Positions 7,796-18,874 of a stretch of 64,000 bases of DNA are shown here, piece by piece; position 1 is the stretch's first letter; each line of letters starts with the position of its first letter. A program made the translations under genes and the position numbers. Under the pieces are notes generated by a model. That model was not told where the DNA came from, did no database searches, and saw nothing but the letters and a program-made list of their open reading frames with translations. The stretch is from NCBI GenBank assembly GCA_033344875.1, contig JAWPMO010000001.1, forward strand, positions 558,001-622,000. The letters are read 5' to 3'. Source of the stretch: Ilumatobacteraceae bacterium (GTDB taxonomy: Bacteria > Actinomycetota > Acidimicrobiia > Acidimicrobiales > Ilumatobacteraceae).

Positions 7796-8702
7796 ACAGC
7801 CGGTCGCGGATCGCGTGGCCGATCCCCGAGGCGGGCGGGAGGACGACGATCAGTCGGTCGAGACCGGCTGCGTCGGCGGCACGGAGATCTGCGAACAGGT
7901 GGTTGGCCGCGATCACGAGGTCGTCGGTGCGGTCGAGCACCTCGACCCGTTCGCCGCTCGTTCGGCGCTGTGCCGCCAGGCGTTCGGCGGTGGCACGGTC
8001 GTCGACGGGTTCGACCGCGCACGCCGGGGCGTAGTGCGACTCGAGCATGCCGCTGGCTCGACTGGGCCCCGACGCCTCGGCGACCTCGGTCGCGAGGATG
8101 CGTCGGAGGTCGTCGGCGCTGATCGCCCCGGCACGGAGGACCTGGGGCGGATCCACGGTCAGGTCGACGATCGTGCTCTCGACGCCGACGACGCTCGGTC
8201 CGCCGTCGAGAATCAGGTCACGATCGGGGTCGAGGATCCCGCCGAGGTCGTCGAGCACGTGCTGGGCGGTCGTCGGGCTCACCTTGCCGAACCGGTTCGC
8301 CGACGGCGCGGCGAGACCGGAACCGAACCGTCGGAGCAGGTCGTCGGCGACCGGATGGCTCGGCACCCTGAGGCCGACCGTCGGGCGGCCCCCAGTGACA
8401 CGGAGGTCGACGTCGGGATGCTTGGGGACGAGCATCGTCAGCGGGCCCGGCCAGCACGTGGTGGCGAGGCGGGCAGCGTTGGAGTCCACGGTGGCGGCCC
8501 AGTCGACGAGCTCGTCGGCCGAGCCGAGGTGCACGATCAGGGGGTGATCGGTCGGACGACCCTTGATCTCGAAGATGCGGGCGACCGCAGCAGGGTTGCG
8601 AGCGTCGGCCGCCAGGCCGTACACGGTCTCGGTCGGGATCGCGACGACCCCGCCGGCACGGAGGCGGTCGGCTGCGAGCCCCACGTCGGACGAGATCATC
8701 AC
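7749..8702 (-). CDS. sua5: L-threonylcarbamoyladenylate synthase (Sua5/YrdC/YwlC family)
   Basis: Makes threonylcarbamoyl-AMP from Thr, bicarbonate and ATP for the universal t6A37 modification of tRNAs. The YrdC domain fills the first 200 residues: VVAIPTETVYGLAADA, KGRPTDHPLIVH, the SPSAN-like APSANRFGKVSPT, and VGVESTIVDL. The linker SGMLESHYAP introduces the C-terminal Sua5 domain, so this is the two-domain form (317 residues). The start may be GTG at 8702 (a 4-nt GTGA overlap with the hydrolase stop) or ATG at 8699 (TGATG overlap). It follows the hydrolase in one operon. Confidence 0.92.
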   Translation of the reverse strand: MMISSDVGLAADRLRAGGVVAIPTETVYGLAADARNPAAVARIFEIKGRPTDHPLIVHLGSADELVDWAATVDSNAARLATTCWPGPLTMLVPKHPDVDLRVTGGRPTVGLRVPSHPVADDLLRRFGSGLAAPSANRFGKVSPTTAQHVLDDLGGILDPDRDLILDGGPSVVGVESTIVDLTVDPPQVLRAGAISADDLRRILATEVAEASGPSRASGMLESHYAPACAVEPVDDRATAERLAAQRRTSGERVEVLDRTDDLVIAANHLFADLRAADAAGLDRLIVVLPPASGIGHAIRDRLFKASATRPDPASRDG

Positions 8703-9403
8703 GCGGGGATCGCGTCGAGGAACTCGAGCGTGGCGTCGATGAAGTCGAAGGACTCGGGGGTCGCGAAGTGGTCGGTGCGCCGCAGCATCGCGAGTCGCGC
8801 CCGGGGGAGCGCGTCGACCAGGGCGTCGGCGGGCAGGACGAAATCCTGATCGCCGACCGCGACGAGGGTCGGCAGGTCGAGCGTCCGGATGTCGTCCGGT
8901 CGGAGCCGCTCGCCGCCGGTTCCTCGCATGATCGCGGCGAGCGCCACCGGATCGTTGCCGGGCTGGTGGGCGTACTGGGCGAACAGCCGGGCCCGGTTGT
9001 CGTCGGTGTCGCCCCCGTTCTCGATCGCGGCGACGATGCGAGCGGTCGATTCCTCGTCGCGCTCGAACACGTTGCGGCCGACGCCGGCGAGCACCAGGCG
9101 CCGGAAGCGCGACGGGTCGTCCAGAGCGGCTCGCAGCAGGGTCATCGCGCCGAGCGAGAAGCCGACGGCGTCGACCGGACCGTCGGGGAGTGCGTCGACG
9201 ATCCGACCGGTGAGGTCGGCGTACGCCGCAGGATCGTGCGGTTTGGGTGCGGTGCCGTGGCCCAGCAGGTCGACACCGATGACCGATCGCCCGGCATCGG
9301 CGAGCAGCGCGGTGAACCCCGATCGCTCCCAGGTGGCGGCGAACGACCCGCCCCAGCCGTGGACGAGCAGGATCGGAACGGAATCGGCATCGACATCGGT
9401 CAC
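8699..9403 (-). CDS. Alpha/beta-fold hydrolase
   Basis: 234 residues. The oxyanion region VHGWGG (about 14-19), nucleophile elbow GFSLG with Ser83, Asp185 in VAVGDQDF and His212 in RRTDHF make a complete catalytic triad with the usual spacing. The family covers esterases, lipases and C-C hydrolases; the substrate cannot be told. The GTG start follows a TACGAT hexamer, and the gene leads a two-gene operon with sua5. Confidence 0.8.
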   Translation of the reverse strand: MTDVDADSVPILLVHGWGGSFAATWERSGFTALLADAGRSVIGVDLLGHGTAPKPHDPAAYADLTGRIVDALPDGPVDAVGFSLGAMTLLRAALDDPSRFRRLVLAGVGRNVFERDEESTARIVAAIENGGDTDDNRARLFAQYAHQPGNDPVALAAIMRGTGGERLRPDDIRTLDLPTLVAVGDQDFVLPADALVDALPRARLAMLRRTDHFATPESFDFIDATLEFLDAIPA

Positions 9404-9409
9404 ACGGTC

Positions 9410-9415
9410 ATCGTA
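9410..9415 (-). promoter_or_regulatory. -10 hexamer TACGAT of the hydrolase-sua5 operon
   Basis: Minus-strand TACGAT ends 6 nt before the GTG start codon. Leaderless type. Confidence 0.45.
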
Positions 9416-9426
9416 CGCGACGGTGA

Positions 9427-11539
<2,113 letters not shown>

Positions 11540-11543
<4 letters not shown>

Positions 11544-12235
11544 GCGCCCCCGACACGTTCCTGGCCGGCAACGGGCTCGGGAGCCGAGTGGCGTACCAGC
11601 TCGGGCGATCGATCGTGATCCCCTTCATGCGGATCTACACCCGCATGACCATCAACGGTCGCGAACACATCCCCAAGACGGGGGCGTTCGTGCTGGCACC
11701 GGTGCACCGGTCGTATCCCGACACACCGATCGCCGGGTGCGTCACCCGTCGCCGGCTCCGGTTCATGGGGAAGGACAGCATGTGGAAGAACCGGCAGTTC
11801 GGTTGGCTGCTGTCGGCGTTCGGCGCTTTCCCGGTCACCCGCGGCACGGCCGACCGGGAGGCGCTCCGCCGGGCGATCGAGGTGTTGGAGGCCGGTGACC
11901 CACTGGTGCTGTTCCCCGAGGGTGAGCGCAAGCAGGGCCCGACGGTGCAACCCCTGTTCGACGGAGCGGTCTACATCGCGATCAAGGCCGGTGTACCGAT
12001 CGTCCCGGTCGGGATCGGCGGTTCCGAACGTGTCATGCCGAAGAAGGCGAAGTTCATGCACCCGCGCAAGGTGCACGTCGAGGTCGGTCCGCCGATCCCG
12101 GCCCCGGTCGCGCCCGAGGGCGGACGCCTGTCGCGCACCGTCTACAAGGAGCACTCGGCGCGGCTCCACGACGAGTTGCAGCGTCTCTTCGACGAGGCGA
12201 TGACCAAGGTGCCCTGGGACTACCCGCTCGACTGA
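11540..12235 (+). CDS. plsC: 1-acyl-sn-glycerol-3-phosphate acyltransferase (PlsC family)
   Basis: Membrane-associated acyltransferase, 231 residues. The catalytic HX4D motif is HRSYPD (His56, Asp61); the substrate-binding FPEGER motif lies at 125-130, and VPIVPVGIGGSE matches block IV. The family transfers acyl groups to lysophosphatidic acid in phospholipid synthesis; related members act on other lipids. The GTG start overlaps the cmk stop (GTGA). A cmk-plsC pair is common in Actinobacteria. The stop codon lies inside the bidirectional terminator hairpin. Confidence 0.88.
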
Positions 12236-12264
12236 CCGGAGGGGGTCGGACCCCCTCCGGTCAG
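12232..12264. terminator. Bidirectional terminator hairpin containing both stop codons
   Basis: A perfect 14-bp inverted repeat (12232-12245 and 12251-12264) with a TCGGA loop. The left arm contains the plsC TGA (12233-12235) and the right arm the aminopeptidase stop (12261-12263 on the minus strand), so the convergent genes share one symmetric structure. Confidence 0.8.
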
Positions 12265-13508
12265 AGTTCGAACGAGGCGCGCAGTGCGCCGGCGAGCGAC
12301 ACCGGGTCGGCGGTGCCGCACAGCTCGCGTGCCGAATGCATCGACAGTTGCGGTACGCCGACGTCCACGGTGTCGATACCCAGGCGCGTCGCCGTGATCG
12401 GGCCGATCGTCGACCCGCACGGCATGTTGTTGCGTGACACGAACAGCTGGAACGGGACATCGGCTGCTTCGCATGCTCGACGGAACGACGCCGCGGTCGC
12501 CGACGACGTCGCGTAGCGCTGATTGCTGTTGATCTTGATCGCCGGCCCGGCGTTGACGACGGGGTGGTGCTCGGGGTCGTGCCGGTCGGTGTAGTTGGGA
12601 TGGATCGCGTGGGCGTTGTCGGCCGAGATGCAGCTCGACGCGGCGAGCGAGCGCAGGAGTGCGTCGCGGTCGCCGCCGCGGGCCGCGACGTGCCGCTCGA
12701 GCACTCGCTGGAGCAAGGGGCCGCCGGCACCGGTCGTCGACGAGGAACCGACCTCTTCATGGTCGTTGAGGACGATCATCCCGACGGCGTCCGACGGGGT
12801 CGCCGACACGAGCGCGTCGACCGCTGCCCAGCACGACAGCAGGTTGTCGAGTCGACCGCTCGCGAGCAGCGACCGGTCGGCGCCGATCACCGCCGCCGGC
12901 TGGACGTCGTAGAGGCACAACTCCCAGAACGCCGGCAGGTCGGTACCGGCGCGCTCGGCGATCCAGTGTGCGAACTCACCGGGCTGGGTCAGCCCGACGC
13001 CCCAGACGGGCCGGAGATGCTGCTGCGGGTCGAGTGTGAGTCCTTCGGTGTTGACGCCGCGGTCGAGGTGGACCGCCAGCTGGGGCACCCGGGCGATCGG
13101 CTCGGCGACGTTGACGAGCACATGGCTTCCGTCGGTCATCGTCAGCCGTCCGGCCACGCCCAGGTCGCGGTCGAGCCACGAGTTGTTGAGGATGCCGCCG
13201 TAGACCTCGACGTTCAGCTGCTTCCAGCCGACGTGTGACTGATCGGGGCGCGGCTTGACCCGCAGGCATGGTGAATCGGTGTGCGCTCCGGCCAGGCGGA
13301 ACGGCGCATCGGGCGCCGCACCGTCGGGTGTGCGCCACGCGACGACGCCGCCGTCGCGTTGCACGAAGCCGTCGGCGGGGAGGTACGACCAGTCGGCACC
13401 GTCGGCAATCTCGTCGAAGCCGGCCGCGAGCAGGCGATCGGCGGCCGACCAGGCCGCATGGAACGGCGACGGGGAGTCGTCGAGGAACGAGCGCAGGTCG
13501 TCGAGCAT
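12261..13508 (-). CDS. apeB: M18 family aminopeptidase
   Basis: Zinc-dependent aminopeptidase, 415 residues, the usual length for ApeB/DAP-type enzymes. Metal and catalytic residues are visible: AGAHTDSPCLRVKP (His76, Asp78), NDHEEVGSSSTTGAGG, SADNAHAIHPNYTDRHDPEHHP, and the C-terminal GVPQLSMHSARELCG with the last zinc histidine. It removes acidic or other N-terminal residues in the cytoplasm. It starts 6 nt after the phosphatase gene, so the two are co-transcribed. Confidence 0.92.
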   Translation of the reverse strand: MLDDLRSFLDDSPSPFHAAWSAADRLLAAGFDEIADGADWSYLPADGFVQRDGGVVAWRTPDGAAPDAPFRLAGAHTDSPCLRVKPRPDQSHVGWKQLNVEVYGGILNNSWLDRDLGVAGRLTMTDGSHVLVNVAEPIARVPQLAVHLDRGVNTEGLTLDPQQHLRPVWGVGLTQPGEFAHWIAERAGTDLPAFWELCLYDVQPAAVIGADRSLLASGRLDNLLSCWAAVDALVSATPSDAVGMIVLNDHEEVGSSSTTGAGGPLLQRVLERHVAARGGDRDALLRSLAASSCISADNAHAIHPNYTDRHDPEHHPVVNAGPAIKINSNQRYATSSATAASFRRACEAADVPFQLFVSRNNMPCGSTIGPITATRLGIDTVDVGVPQLSMHSARELCGTADPVSLAGALRASFEL

Positions 13509-13514
13509 GGCTGG

Positions 13515-14126
13515 TCAGCCCTTCTGGAACAGGCCCATCGGCAGTCCCGTGTTGCGGAGGTGTGAGGTTTCGTTGATGGTGACGATCGACCTGATCCCCG
13601 AGCGGGATGCAGCGACGCGATGGATCGAGGTGTAGTTGGGGTAGAAGAAGCCCGGTCCGGCGTGATCGATGCCCAGCACGGTAGCGAGCACCGTGTTGAT
13701 CACGCCCCCGTGGCACACCACGACGATCGTTTCGCCGGGGTGAGTATCGATCAGCCGGTCGATGGCGGCACCGACCCGCTCGTCGGGGTCGTCGCCGGCC
13801 CAGATGTCGCTGCTCAGGTCGTGGAACCGGGGATCGCCCGACGCCTTGAGTTCCTCGATCGGGATGTACGACGAGGCGTGACGATCGAACTCGGCGATGT
13901 CGTCGACGACGACCGCCGCGAGGCCGAGGCGGCGAGCCAACGGAGCCGCGGTCTGGACGGCGCGGCGCAACGGGCTGGTGTACACGAACGTGATCGGCTC
14001 GTCGCCCAAGTACTCGGCGAGCAGTTCGGCCTGCCGGTGTCCGGCGTCGGTGAGGTCCGGGTCGGCGGCGCCGGTCGACAACTCTTTTCGCTCCGGGAGT
14101 GCGTGTCGCACCAGGATGAGTTCCAC
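13515..14126 (-). CDS. Histidine phosphatase family protein
   Basis: 203 residues from the GTG at 14126. The frame is open further upstream, but similarity starts at VELILVRHALPERK, which carries the RH catalytic motif near the N-terminus; the second active-site histidine lies in VVVCHGGVINTV. The dPGM/cobC branch covers phosphoglycerate mutase-like and broad phosphatases; the substrate is unknown. It heads an operon with the M18 aminopeptidase. Only 18 bp separate it from the divergent pyk start. Confidence 0.82.
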   Translation of the reverse strand: MELILVRHALPERKELSTGAADPDLTDAGHRQAELLAEYLGDEPITFVYTSPLRRAVQTAAPLARRLGLAAVVVDDIAEFDRHASSYIPIEELKASGDPRFHDLSSDIWAGDDPDERVGAAIDRLIDTHPGETIVVVCHGGVINTVLATVLGIDHAGPGFFYPNYTSIHRVAASRSGIRSIVTINETSHLRNTGLPMGLFQKG

Positions 14127-14144
14127 ACCTGGTAGATAGCAGGT

Positions 14145-15578
14145 ATGACCCGGCGCACGAAGATCGTGGCAACCATCGGACCAGCGAGCGACTCCCCGGA
14201 GGCGCTGCGTGACTTGATGCGGGCGGGTATGAACGTCGTCCGTCTCAATCTGAGCCACGGCGACATCGACGAACACCTCGAACGGCTCGCTCGCGTGCGG
14301 GAGGCAGCTGCCGAACTCGGGCTGCCGATCGGTGTGTTGGCCGACCTGCCGGGCCCCAAGGTGCGCTCGGGGCAGTTCCCCGAGGGTGGCGTCGAACTCG
14401 TCGCCGGCGCGTTTCTGCATCTCAAGCCGGGCGACCGCCCCAGCGACGCCGGGACGATCTTCGTCGACTACGAGACGCTGCTCACCGACGTCACCGTCGG
14501 CGATCGGATCATCGTCGGCGACGGGGCGATCTGTCTGCGGATCGAGGCGACGTCCGAATCACACGTGACCGCGATCGTCGAGACCGGCGGTCGCACGCAG
14601 GGGCGGCCCGGCATCCACCTGCCTTCCGAGCGTCTGAGCCTGACCACGCCGACCGACGAAGACCTCGACCTCGCCCGCACGATGGCCGCCGCGGGGGTCG
14701 AGTACCTGGCGGTGTCGTTCGTCCGCCAGGCGGCCGACGTGCTGCAGGTCCGCGACGTCGTCGGTACATCGGTCGGCCTGGTCTCGAAGATCGAGACCAG
14801 TGCATCCCTGGAGAACCTGGCCGAGATCCTCGACGTGTCCGACGCGATCATGGTCGCCCGTGGCGATCTCGGGATCGATTGTCCGCTCGAAGACGTCCCG
14901 CACCTCCAGAAGTCGATCATCCGGCAGTGTGTCGAGTACGGCCTGCCGGTCATCACTGCGACGCAAGTGATGGAGTCGATGGTCACTGCGCCGTCGCCGA
15001 CGCGGGCCGAGGTGTCCGACATCGCCAACGCGGTGTTCGACGGCACCGACGCACTGATGCTGTCCGGCGAGACCGCCATCGGACACGACCCGTCGCTCGT
15101 CGTCGAGACGATGGGCAAGGTCGCCGAGCGAGCCGAGGCCGAGGCGAGCTACCGCGCGTGGGCGGCCCGCCTCGGACGGATCCAGCGTCAGAAGTGGGAT
15201 TCGCTCCACGACCGGGTGACGGCAGCGATCACGCACGCCGCGTCCGAGGCGGCGGTCGACATCGACGCCGCGGCGATCCTGTGCTGCACCGGAAGTGGCC
15301 GAACCGCCCGGGCGATGGCGCGATTTCGGCCCGAGATGGAGCTCGTCGCGCTCTCGCCGAGCCAGCGAACCGTCAACACGCTGGCGCTGTCGTGGGGCGT
15401 CGGTCCGCTCCTGGTCGAAGCGTCGGAGAGCACGTCCGACATGGTCACCGCCGCGGTGGCCAAGGCGCTCGAGCACGGGCGCGTGGCATCCGGCGACAAC
15501 GCGCTGGTCCTCGCCGGGTCGCCTGACCGCGACGCCACCACGGCCGCCAACGTGATGCGGGTCGTGACGGTTCGTTGA
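14145..15578 (+). CDS. pyk: Pyruvate kinase
   Basis: Last step of glycolysis: phosphoenolpyruvate and ADP to pyruvate and ATP. 477 residues. The N-terminal RRTKIVATIGPASDS, the nucleotide-binding RLNLSHGD, LADLPGPKVRSG, the catalytic VSKIET segment, MVARGDLGID, and ATQVMESMVTAPSPTRAEVSDIAN with DALMLSGETAIG are all present, followed by a C-terminal allosteric domain. The gene has a very short upstream region shared with a divergent phosphatase. Its stop overlaps the next gene's TTG start. Confidence 0.95.
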   Translation: MTRRTKIVATIGPASDSPEALRDLMRAGMNVVRLNLSHGDIDEHLERLARVREAAAELGLPIGVLADLPGPKVRSGQFPEGGVELVAGAFLHLKPGDRPSDAGTIFVDYETLLTDVTVGDRIIVGDGAICLRIEATSESHVTAIVETGGRTQGRPGIHLPSERLSLTTPTDEDLDLARTMAAAGVEYLAVSFVRQAADVLQVRDVVGTSVGLVSKIETSASLENLAEILDVSDAIMVARGDLGIDCPLEDVPHLQKSIIRQCVEYGLPVITATQVMESMVTAPSPTRAEVSDIANAVFDGTDALMLSGETAIGHDPSLVVETMGKVAERAEAEASYRAWAARLGRIQRQKWDSLHDRVTAAITHAASEAAVDIDAAAILCCTGSGRTARAMARFRPEMELVALSPSQRTVNTLALSWGVGPLLVEASESTSDMVTAAVAKALEHGRVASGDNALVLAGSPDRDATTAANVMRVVTVR

Positions 15579-16357
15579 CCGAGATCTGGTCGGCGAGCGC
15601 AGGTCCCGACGACGCACCGCACATCACGCTCATCCACGGCTCGCTCGATCGTGCCGCCGGACTGCTCAAGCTGAGCCGACGGCTCAGCGGCCGGTATCGG
15701 GTCACCCGCTACGACCGCCGGGGCTACGGGCGGTCGTTCCCGAGCGACGGCCCCTTCGGCATCGACGAGCAGGTCGCCGACCTGTCCGCCCTGCTGGCGG
15801 CCGAGTCCGGTCGGGTTCGGCCGAGCGTGCTCGTCGGCCACAGCTACGGCGGCAACGTCGCGCTCGCGCTCGCGCAACATCGCCCCGACCTCGTCGACGG
15901 CGTCGTCACCTACGAGACGCCGCTGTCGTGGCGCGACTGGTGGCCGGGCGAGTCCGCGGGCGGCGACGCGGTCGCGTGGCGTTCCGACCCGGCCGAGGCG
16001 TCCGAGCGGTTCATGCGCCGCTTGATCGGTGATGAGCGATGGGAGCGTCTGCCGGCCTCGACGAAGCGATCCCGCCGTGCCGAGGGTCCGGCGATGGTCG
16101 GCGAACTGCTCGACCTGCGGGCTCGGCCCGCGTGGCTGCCCGAGCGGATCTCGGTGCCGGTGCTGGCGATGTACGGCGAGCACGGTCGGCCGTACCATCG
16201 ACGTGCCGCCGAGACGATCGCGAGCGAGCTGGCCGACGCCGAACTGGCGATGCTGGCGGGTGCCCGGCATCCGGGTCCGAACACCCACCCGGACGACGTC
16301 GCCGAGATGGTGCACGCCTTCGTCGAAGCGCGGGTCAGGCCGACGACGACAGCGTGA
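15575..16357 (+). CDS. Alpha/beta-fold hydrolase
   Basis: 260 residues from a TTG that overlaps the pyk stop (TTGA). Features are LIHGSLDRAAG, the RYDRRGYGRS turn, the nucleophile elbow GHSYGG (Ser90), the acid in LAMYGEHGRP (Asp is replaced or displaced), and His in the AGARHPGPNTHPDDV segment. It looks like a non-specific ester or haloperoxidase-type hydrolase; the substrate is unknown. The last 23 bases overlap the convergent MFS gene. The TTG start is inferred from the overlap and from the conserved N-terminus. Confidence 0.72.
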   Translation: MTEIWSASAGPDDAPHITLIHGSLDRAAGLLKLSRRLSGRYRVTRYDRRGYGRSFPSDGPFGIDEQVADLSALLAAESGRVRPSVLVGHSYGGNVALALAQHRPDLVDGVVTYETPLSWRDWWPGESAGGDAVAWRSDPAEASERFMRRLIGDERWERLPASTKRSRRAEGPAMVGELLDLRARPAWLPERISVPVLAMYGEHGRPYHRRAAETIASELADAELAMLAGARHPGPNTHPDDVAEMVHAFVEARVRPTTTA

Positions 16358-17483
16358 GCACCACGGCGGCGGTGGCTGCGACCGCAGCGAGCGTGACCGT
16401 GCCCGTCATCCCGAACGCCTCGTAGAGCTGCCCGCTGACCACCACGGCGCCGGCGCGGCTGATGGTCCCGCACGCGTTGCTGATCCCGATCGCGCGTCCG
16501 CGCGATTTCGGTGCCGCCTCGGTGACGAGCGTCAGCGACGAGACGAAACCGAACTCGAACCCGGTGAGGAACACGAGCAACCCGACGATCGCCACGGCAC
16601 GCGAGTCGCCGGCACCGAGCATCACGCCGAGCCCGGCGAGCAGTCCGGTGAGACCGATGAGCACCGAGCGTCGGGAGCCGATTCGGTCGCCGACGGTCGC
16701 GACCCCGGTCGACGACGCGAGTTCGACGGCCCCGAACCCCGCGGCCACGACGCCGAGCCCTCCGGTCGAAATGCCGTATGCGTCGTCGAGCCAGGTCCCG
16801 GCGACGACGAATGTGCCGAGCCCGGCGGCGGCGGTCGTGGCCGATGCGAGCATTGGGAACCAGGCCGACCGGGGGAGTGGCGCCCGGGGCGGCTCGACAC
16901 CGCTGGCGTGGTGCGTCGTGCCGGGCGACACGAACGCGGTGACGGCTCCCGCCGCGACGAGGCTCACGATCGCGAGCGCCACGAACGGTCCCCGCCAGCC
17001 GAACCGCTCGATGAGGACGGCCACGATCGGTGCGCCGACGAGGAGCGCGATCGCCCACGATGTCTCGAACACCCCGATCGCGCGTCCACGTGCCGAGAAC
17101 GCGACCCGGTGCCCGATCCAGGTGTGGCCGGCGACGGTGAGGTTCGACACACCGAGTATCAGGATGACGAATGCCACGGCGAAGCTCGTGACGGTTCCGA
17201 TCAGGGCGATCAGCGACGAGACGGACACGGCGGCCAGGCCGAAGACGAACACGCGCCGCTCGTGCCCTCGGTCGAGCAACGGCCCGCTCCCGATCGTGCT
17301 CAGCCCCGCCAGTTCGGACACGCCCATGATGCCGGTGAGGGTCCCGGTCGTCGTCGAGAATGCCCGTTCGAGGGTGGGGAGGAACGGGCCGACCCACCGC
17401 AGCGCGGTGTTCGACACGACCTTGGCGCCGGTGAGGACTCCGAGTTGCGTTCGTCGCGACCGCTGAGCAGCCGCCGGAGTCAC
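16335..17483 (-). CDS. Major facilitator superfamily transporter
   Basis: 382 residues with about 11-12 hydrophobic helices. The loop 2-3 motif GSGPLLDRGHERRV and the helix-rich pattern match MFS drug or metabolite transporters; FVSSLTLVTEAAPKSRGRAIGISNACG is a motif typical of the C-terminal half. The substrate is unknown. The GTG start overlaps the stop of the upstream small membrane protein by 4 nt, so they are translated together. Confidence 0.8.
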   Translation of the reverse strand: MTPAAAQRSRRTQLGVLTGAKVVSNTALRWVGPFLPTLERAFSTTTGTLTGIMGVSELAGLSTIGSGPLLDRGHERRVFVFGLAAVSVSSLIALIGTVTSFAVAFVILILGVSNLTVAGHTWIGHRVAFSARGRAIGVFETSWAIALLVGAPIVAVLIERFGWRGPFVALAIVSLVAAGAVTAFVSPGTTHHASGVEPPRAPLPRSAWFPMLASATTAAAGLGTFVVAGTWLDDAYGISTGGLGVVAAGFGAVELASSTGVATVGDRIGSRRSVLIGLTGLLAGLGVMLGAGDSRAVAIVGLLVFLTGFEFGFVSSLTLVTEAAPKSRGRAIGISNACGTISRAGAVVVSGQLYEAFGMTGTVTLAAVAATAAVVLTLSSSA

Positions 17484-17770
17484 GAGTCGGAGGTCCGTTT
17501 GATCTCGATGTCACGGCCGAGGAACGAGCACGTGGTGTCGACATCGGGGTCGTTCAGATCGACGCCGGCGGCCCGAACCTTCTCGGAGCACTCCTGGAGC
17601 GACGAACGCTGCGTCCACACGAGGAGGGCGAGCAGACCGAGGATGACGACGAGCGCCACCTTCTGCATGACCTCCTTCATGATCCACGCCGAGACGAGTG
17701 CGAGGCCGACCAGCGCGACCACCACCAGTACGGCGATCGTCTTGGCCTGACCGAGCGTGAGCGCGAGCAT
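17480..17770 (-). CDS. Small two-helix membrane protein, unknown function
   Basis: 96 residues. Two strongly hydrophobic segments (about 11-33 and 37-53) are followed by a polar tail with two cysteines (C61, C81) that could form a disulfide if the tail is outside. I do not recognise the family. It leads an operon with the MFS transporter, overlapping by 4 nt, and has its own leaderless-type promoter. Confidence 0.65.
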   Translation of the reverse strand: MLALTLGQAKTIAVLVVVALVGLALVSAWIMKEVMQKVALVVILGLLALLVWTQRSSLQECSEKVRAAGVDLNDPDVDTTCSFLGRDIEIKRTSDS

Positions 17771-17776
17771 GCGGCG

Positions 17777-17782
17777 AGTGTA
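17777..17782 (-). promoter_or_regulatory. -10 hexamer TACACT of the small membrane protein operon
   Basis: Minus-strand TACACT ends 6 nt before the ATG at 17770, with no Shine-Dalgarno. Confidence 0.45.
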
Positions 17783-17824
17783 GGTGAGCGGGCGTGTCGC
17801 TGGCGGTTCGCCGAGTACGGCCCG

Positions 17825-17830
17825 TATGGT
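17825..17830 (+). promoter_or_regulatory. -10 hexamer TATGGT of the DUF3151-mobA operon
   Basis: TATGGT ends 6 nt before the ATG at 17837. It faces the divergent promoter about 45 bp away. Confidence 0.45.
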
Positions 17831-17836
17831 GGTCGA

Positions 17837-18298
17837 ATGTCCGACCAGCCGATCCAGATGTCGAGTGGAATTCCCACCACGGTGCTACCCGAGCCCGACC
17901 CAGCGCTTCGGCACGAACTGGGCCAGGCACGCCAGGCACGCCAGGCCGACGATCCCCGCGAGGCGGTGTCGTCGTTCGTTGCGGCCAACCCACGTTCGCT
18001 CGACGGTTGGGCCGAGCACGGCGACCTCGGGCGTGACGTGATGGACCGGTACGCCGCCTACCGAGTCGGCTATCACCGCGGTCTCGATGCACTGCGGGCC
18101 AACGGATGGCGCGGTTCGGGCTACGTGCGTTGGTCGGCGCCGGGCAACCAGGGTTTCCTGCGCTGTCTCCTCGGCCTCCATCTGATGGCCACCGAGATCG
18201 GCGAGGACGACGAAGCCGGCCGTTGCGCCCAGTTCCTGATGCAGCTCGACCCGTCCGGTGTGCCTGAAGAGTATGTGGAGGCGATGCGGCGATCATGA
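17837..18298 (+). CDS. DUF3151 family protein
   Basis: 153 residues. The conserved block YAAYRVGYHRGLDALRANGWRGSGYVRWSAPGNQGFLR (split here only for description; it starts near residue 74) matches the actinobacterial DUF3151 family, whose role is unknown. The rest is helical. Residues about 29-37 are an ARQARQA tandem encoded by a 9-bp repeat. It overlaps mobA by 4 nt (ATGA), so the two share one mRNA. Confidence 0.75.
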   Translation: MSDQPIQMSSGIPTTVLPEPDPALRHELGQARQARQADDPREAVSSFVAANPRSLDGWAEHGDLGRDVMDRYAAYRVGYHRGLDALRANGWRGSGYVRWSAPGNQGFLRCLLGLHLMATEIGEDDEAGRCAQFLMQLDPSGVPEEYVEAMRRS

Positions 18299-18861
18299 CC
18301 GGCCGACGCCCCGTCGGAGTCGTGCTCACCGGAGGGGCGAGCACACGGATGGGGGTGGACAAGGCGACGTTGACCGTCGGAGACAAGCCGATGGCGGTCC
18401 GCGTCGCCGATGTCATGTGGGAGGCCGGGTGCCAGCCCGTCGAGTGCCAGGGCGGCGATCTCGCTGCCATGGCCGAGTACGGACTCGAGGCGTTCCCGGA
18501 TCGCGACCCGGGCAGCGGCCCGGTCGCTGCGATCCGCGACGCGCTCGTCCGCCACGACGACCGAGACGTCGTCGTGGCCGCGTGCGACCTGATCGAGCTC
18601 GATGCGGCGACGGTCGCCGCGCTCGTGTCGGCCGGGGAGTCCGATGGTGAGCCCGATGTCGTCGTCGTGTCGGCCGGGGGTCGTCGTCACCTGATCTCGT
18701 GGTGGCGCTCCGGGCTCGGCAGCGGGCTCGACGAACTCGTGGGCGCCGGCGTCACCTCGTATCGCGGCGCTCTCGACCGGTTCCGAGTGCTCGAGGTCGA
18801 GGTCGATCCGGCGGTGGTTCGCAACGTCAACACCCCCACTGACCTGGGTGATGTCGGGTAG
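18295..18861 (+). CDS. mobA: Molybdenum cofactor guanylyltransferase (MobA-like)
   Basis: 188 residues with a nucleotidyltransferase fold. The signature LTGGASTRMGVDKATLTVGDKP sits at the N-terminus, with G-rich loop, Arg and Lys for GTP; the metal site is near FPDRDPGSGPVAAI, and AACDLIELD provides the DxD-like acid. The C-terminus RVLEVEVDPAVVRNVNTPTDL matches MobA/IspD-like NTP transferases. Expected reaction: GMP transfer from GTP to molybdopterin. No other Moco gene is near. The TAG stop forms part of the next gene's -10 box. Confidence 0.8.
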   Translation: MTGRRPVGVVLTGGASTRMGVDKATLTVGDKPMAVRVADVMWEAGCQPVECQGGDLAAMAEYGLEAFPDRDPGSGPVAAIRDALVRHDDRDVVVAACDLIELDAATVAALVSAGESDGEPDVVVVSAGGRRHLISWWRSGLGSGLDELVGAGVTSYRGALDRFRVLEVEVDPAVVRNVNTPTDLGDVG

Positions 18862-18864
18862 CCT
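18859..18864 (+). promoter_or_regulatory. -10 hexamer TAGCCT of the rhodanese-rnd operon
   Basis: Starts on the mobA stop codon TAG and ends 10 nt before the ATG at 18875. Confidence 0.45.
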
Positions 18865-18874
18865 CCGATCTCGT

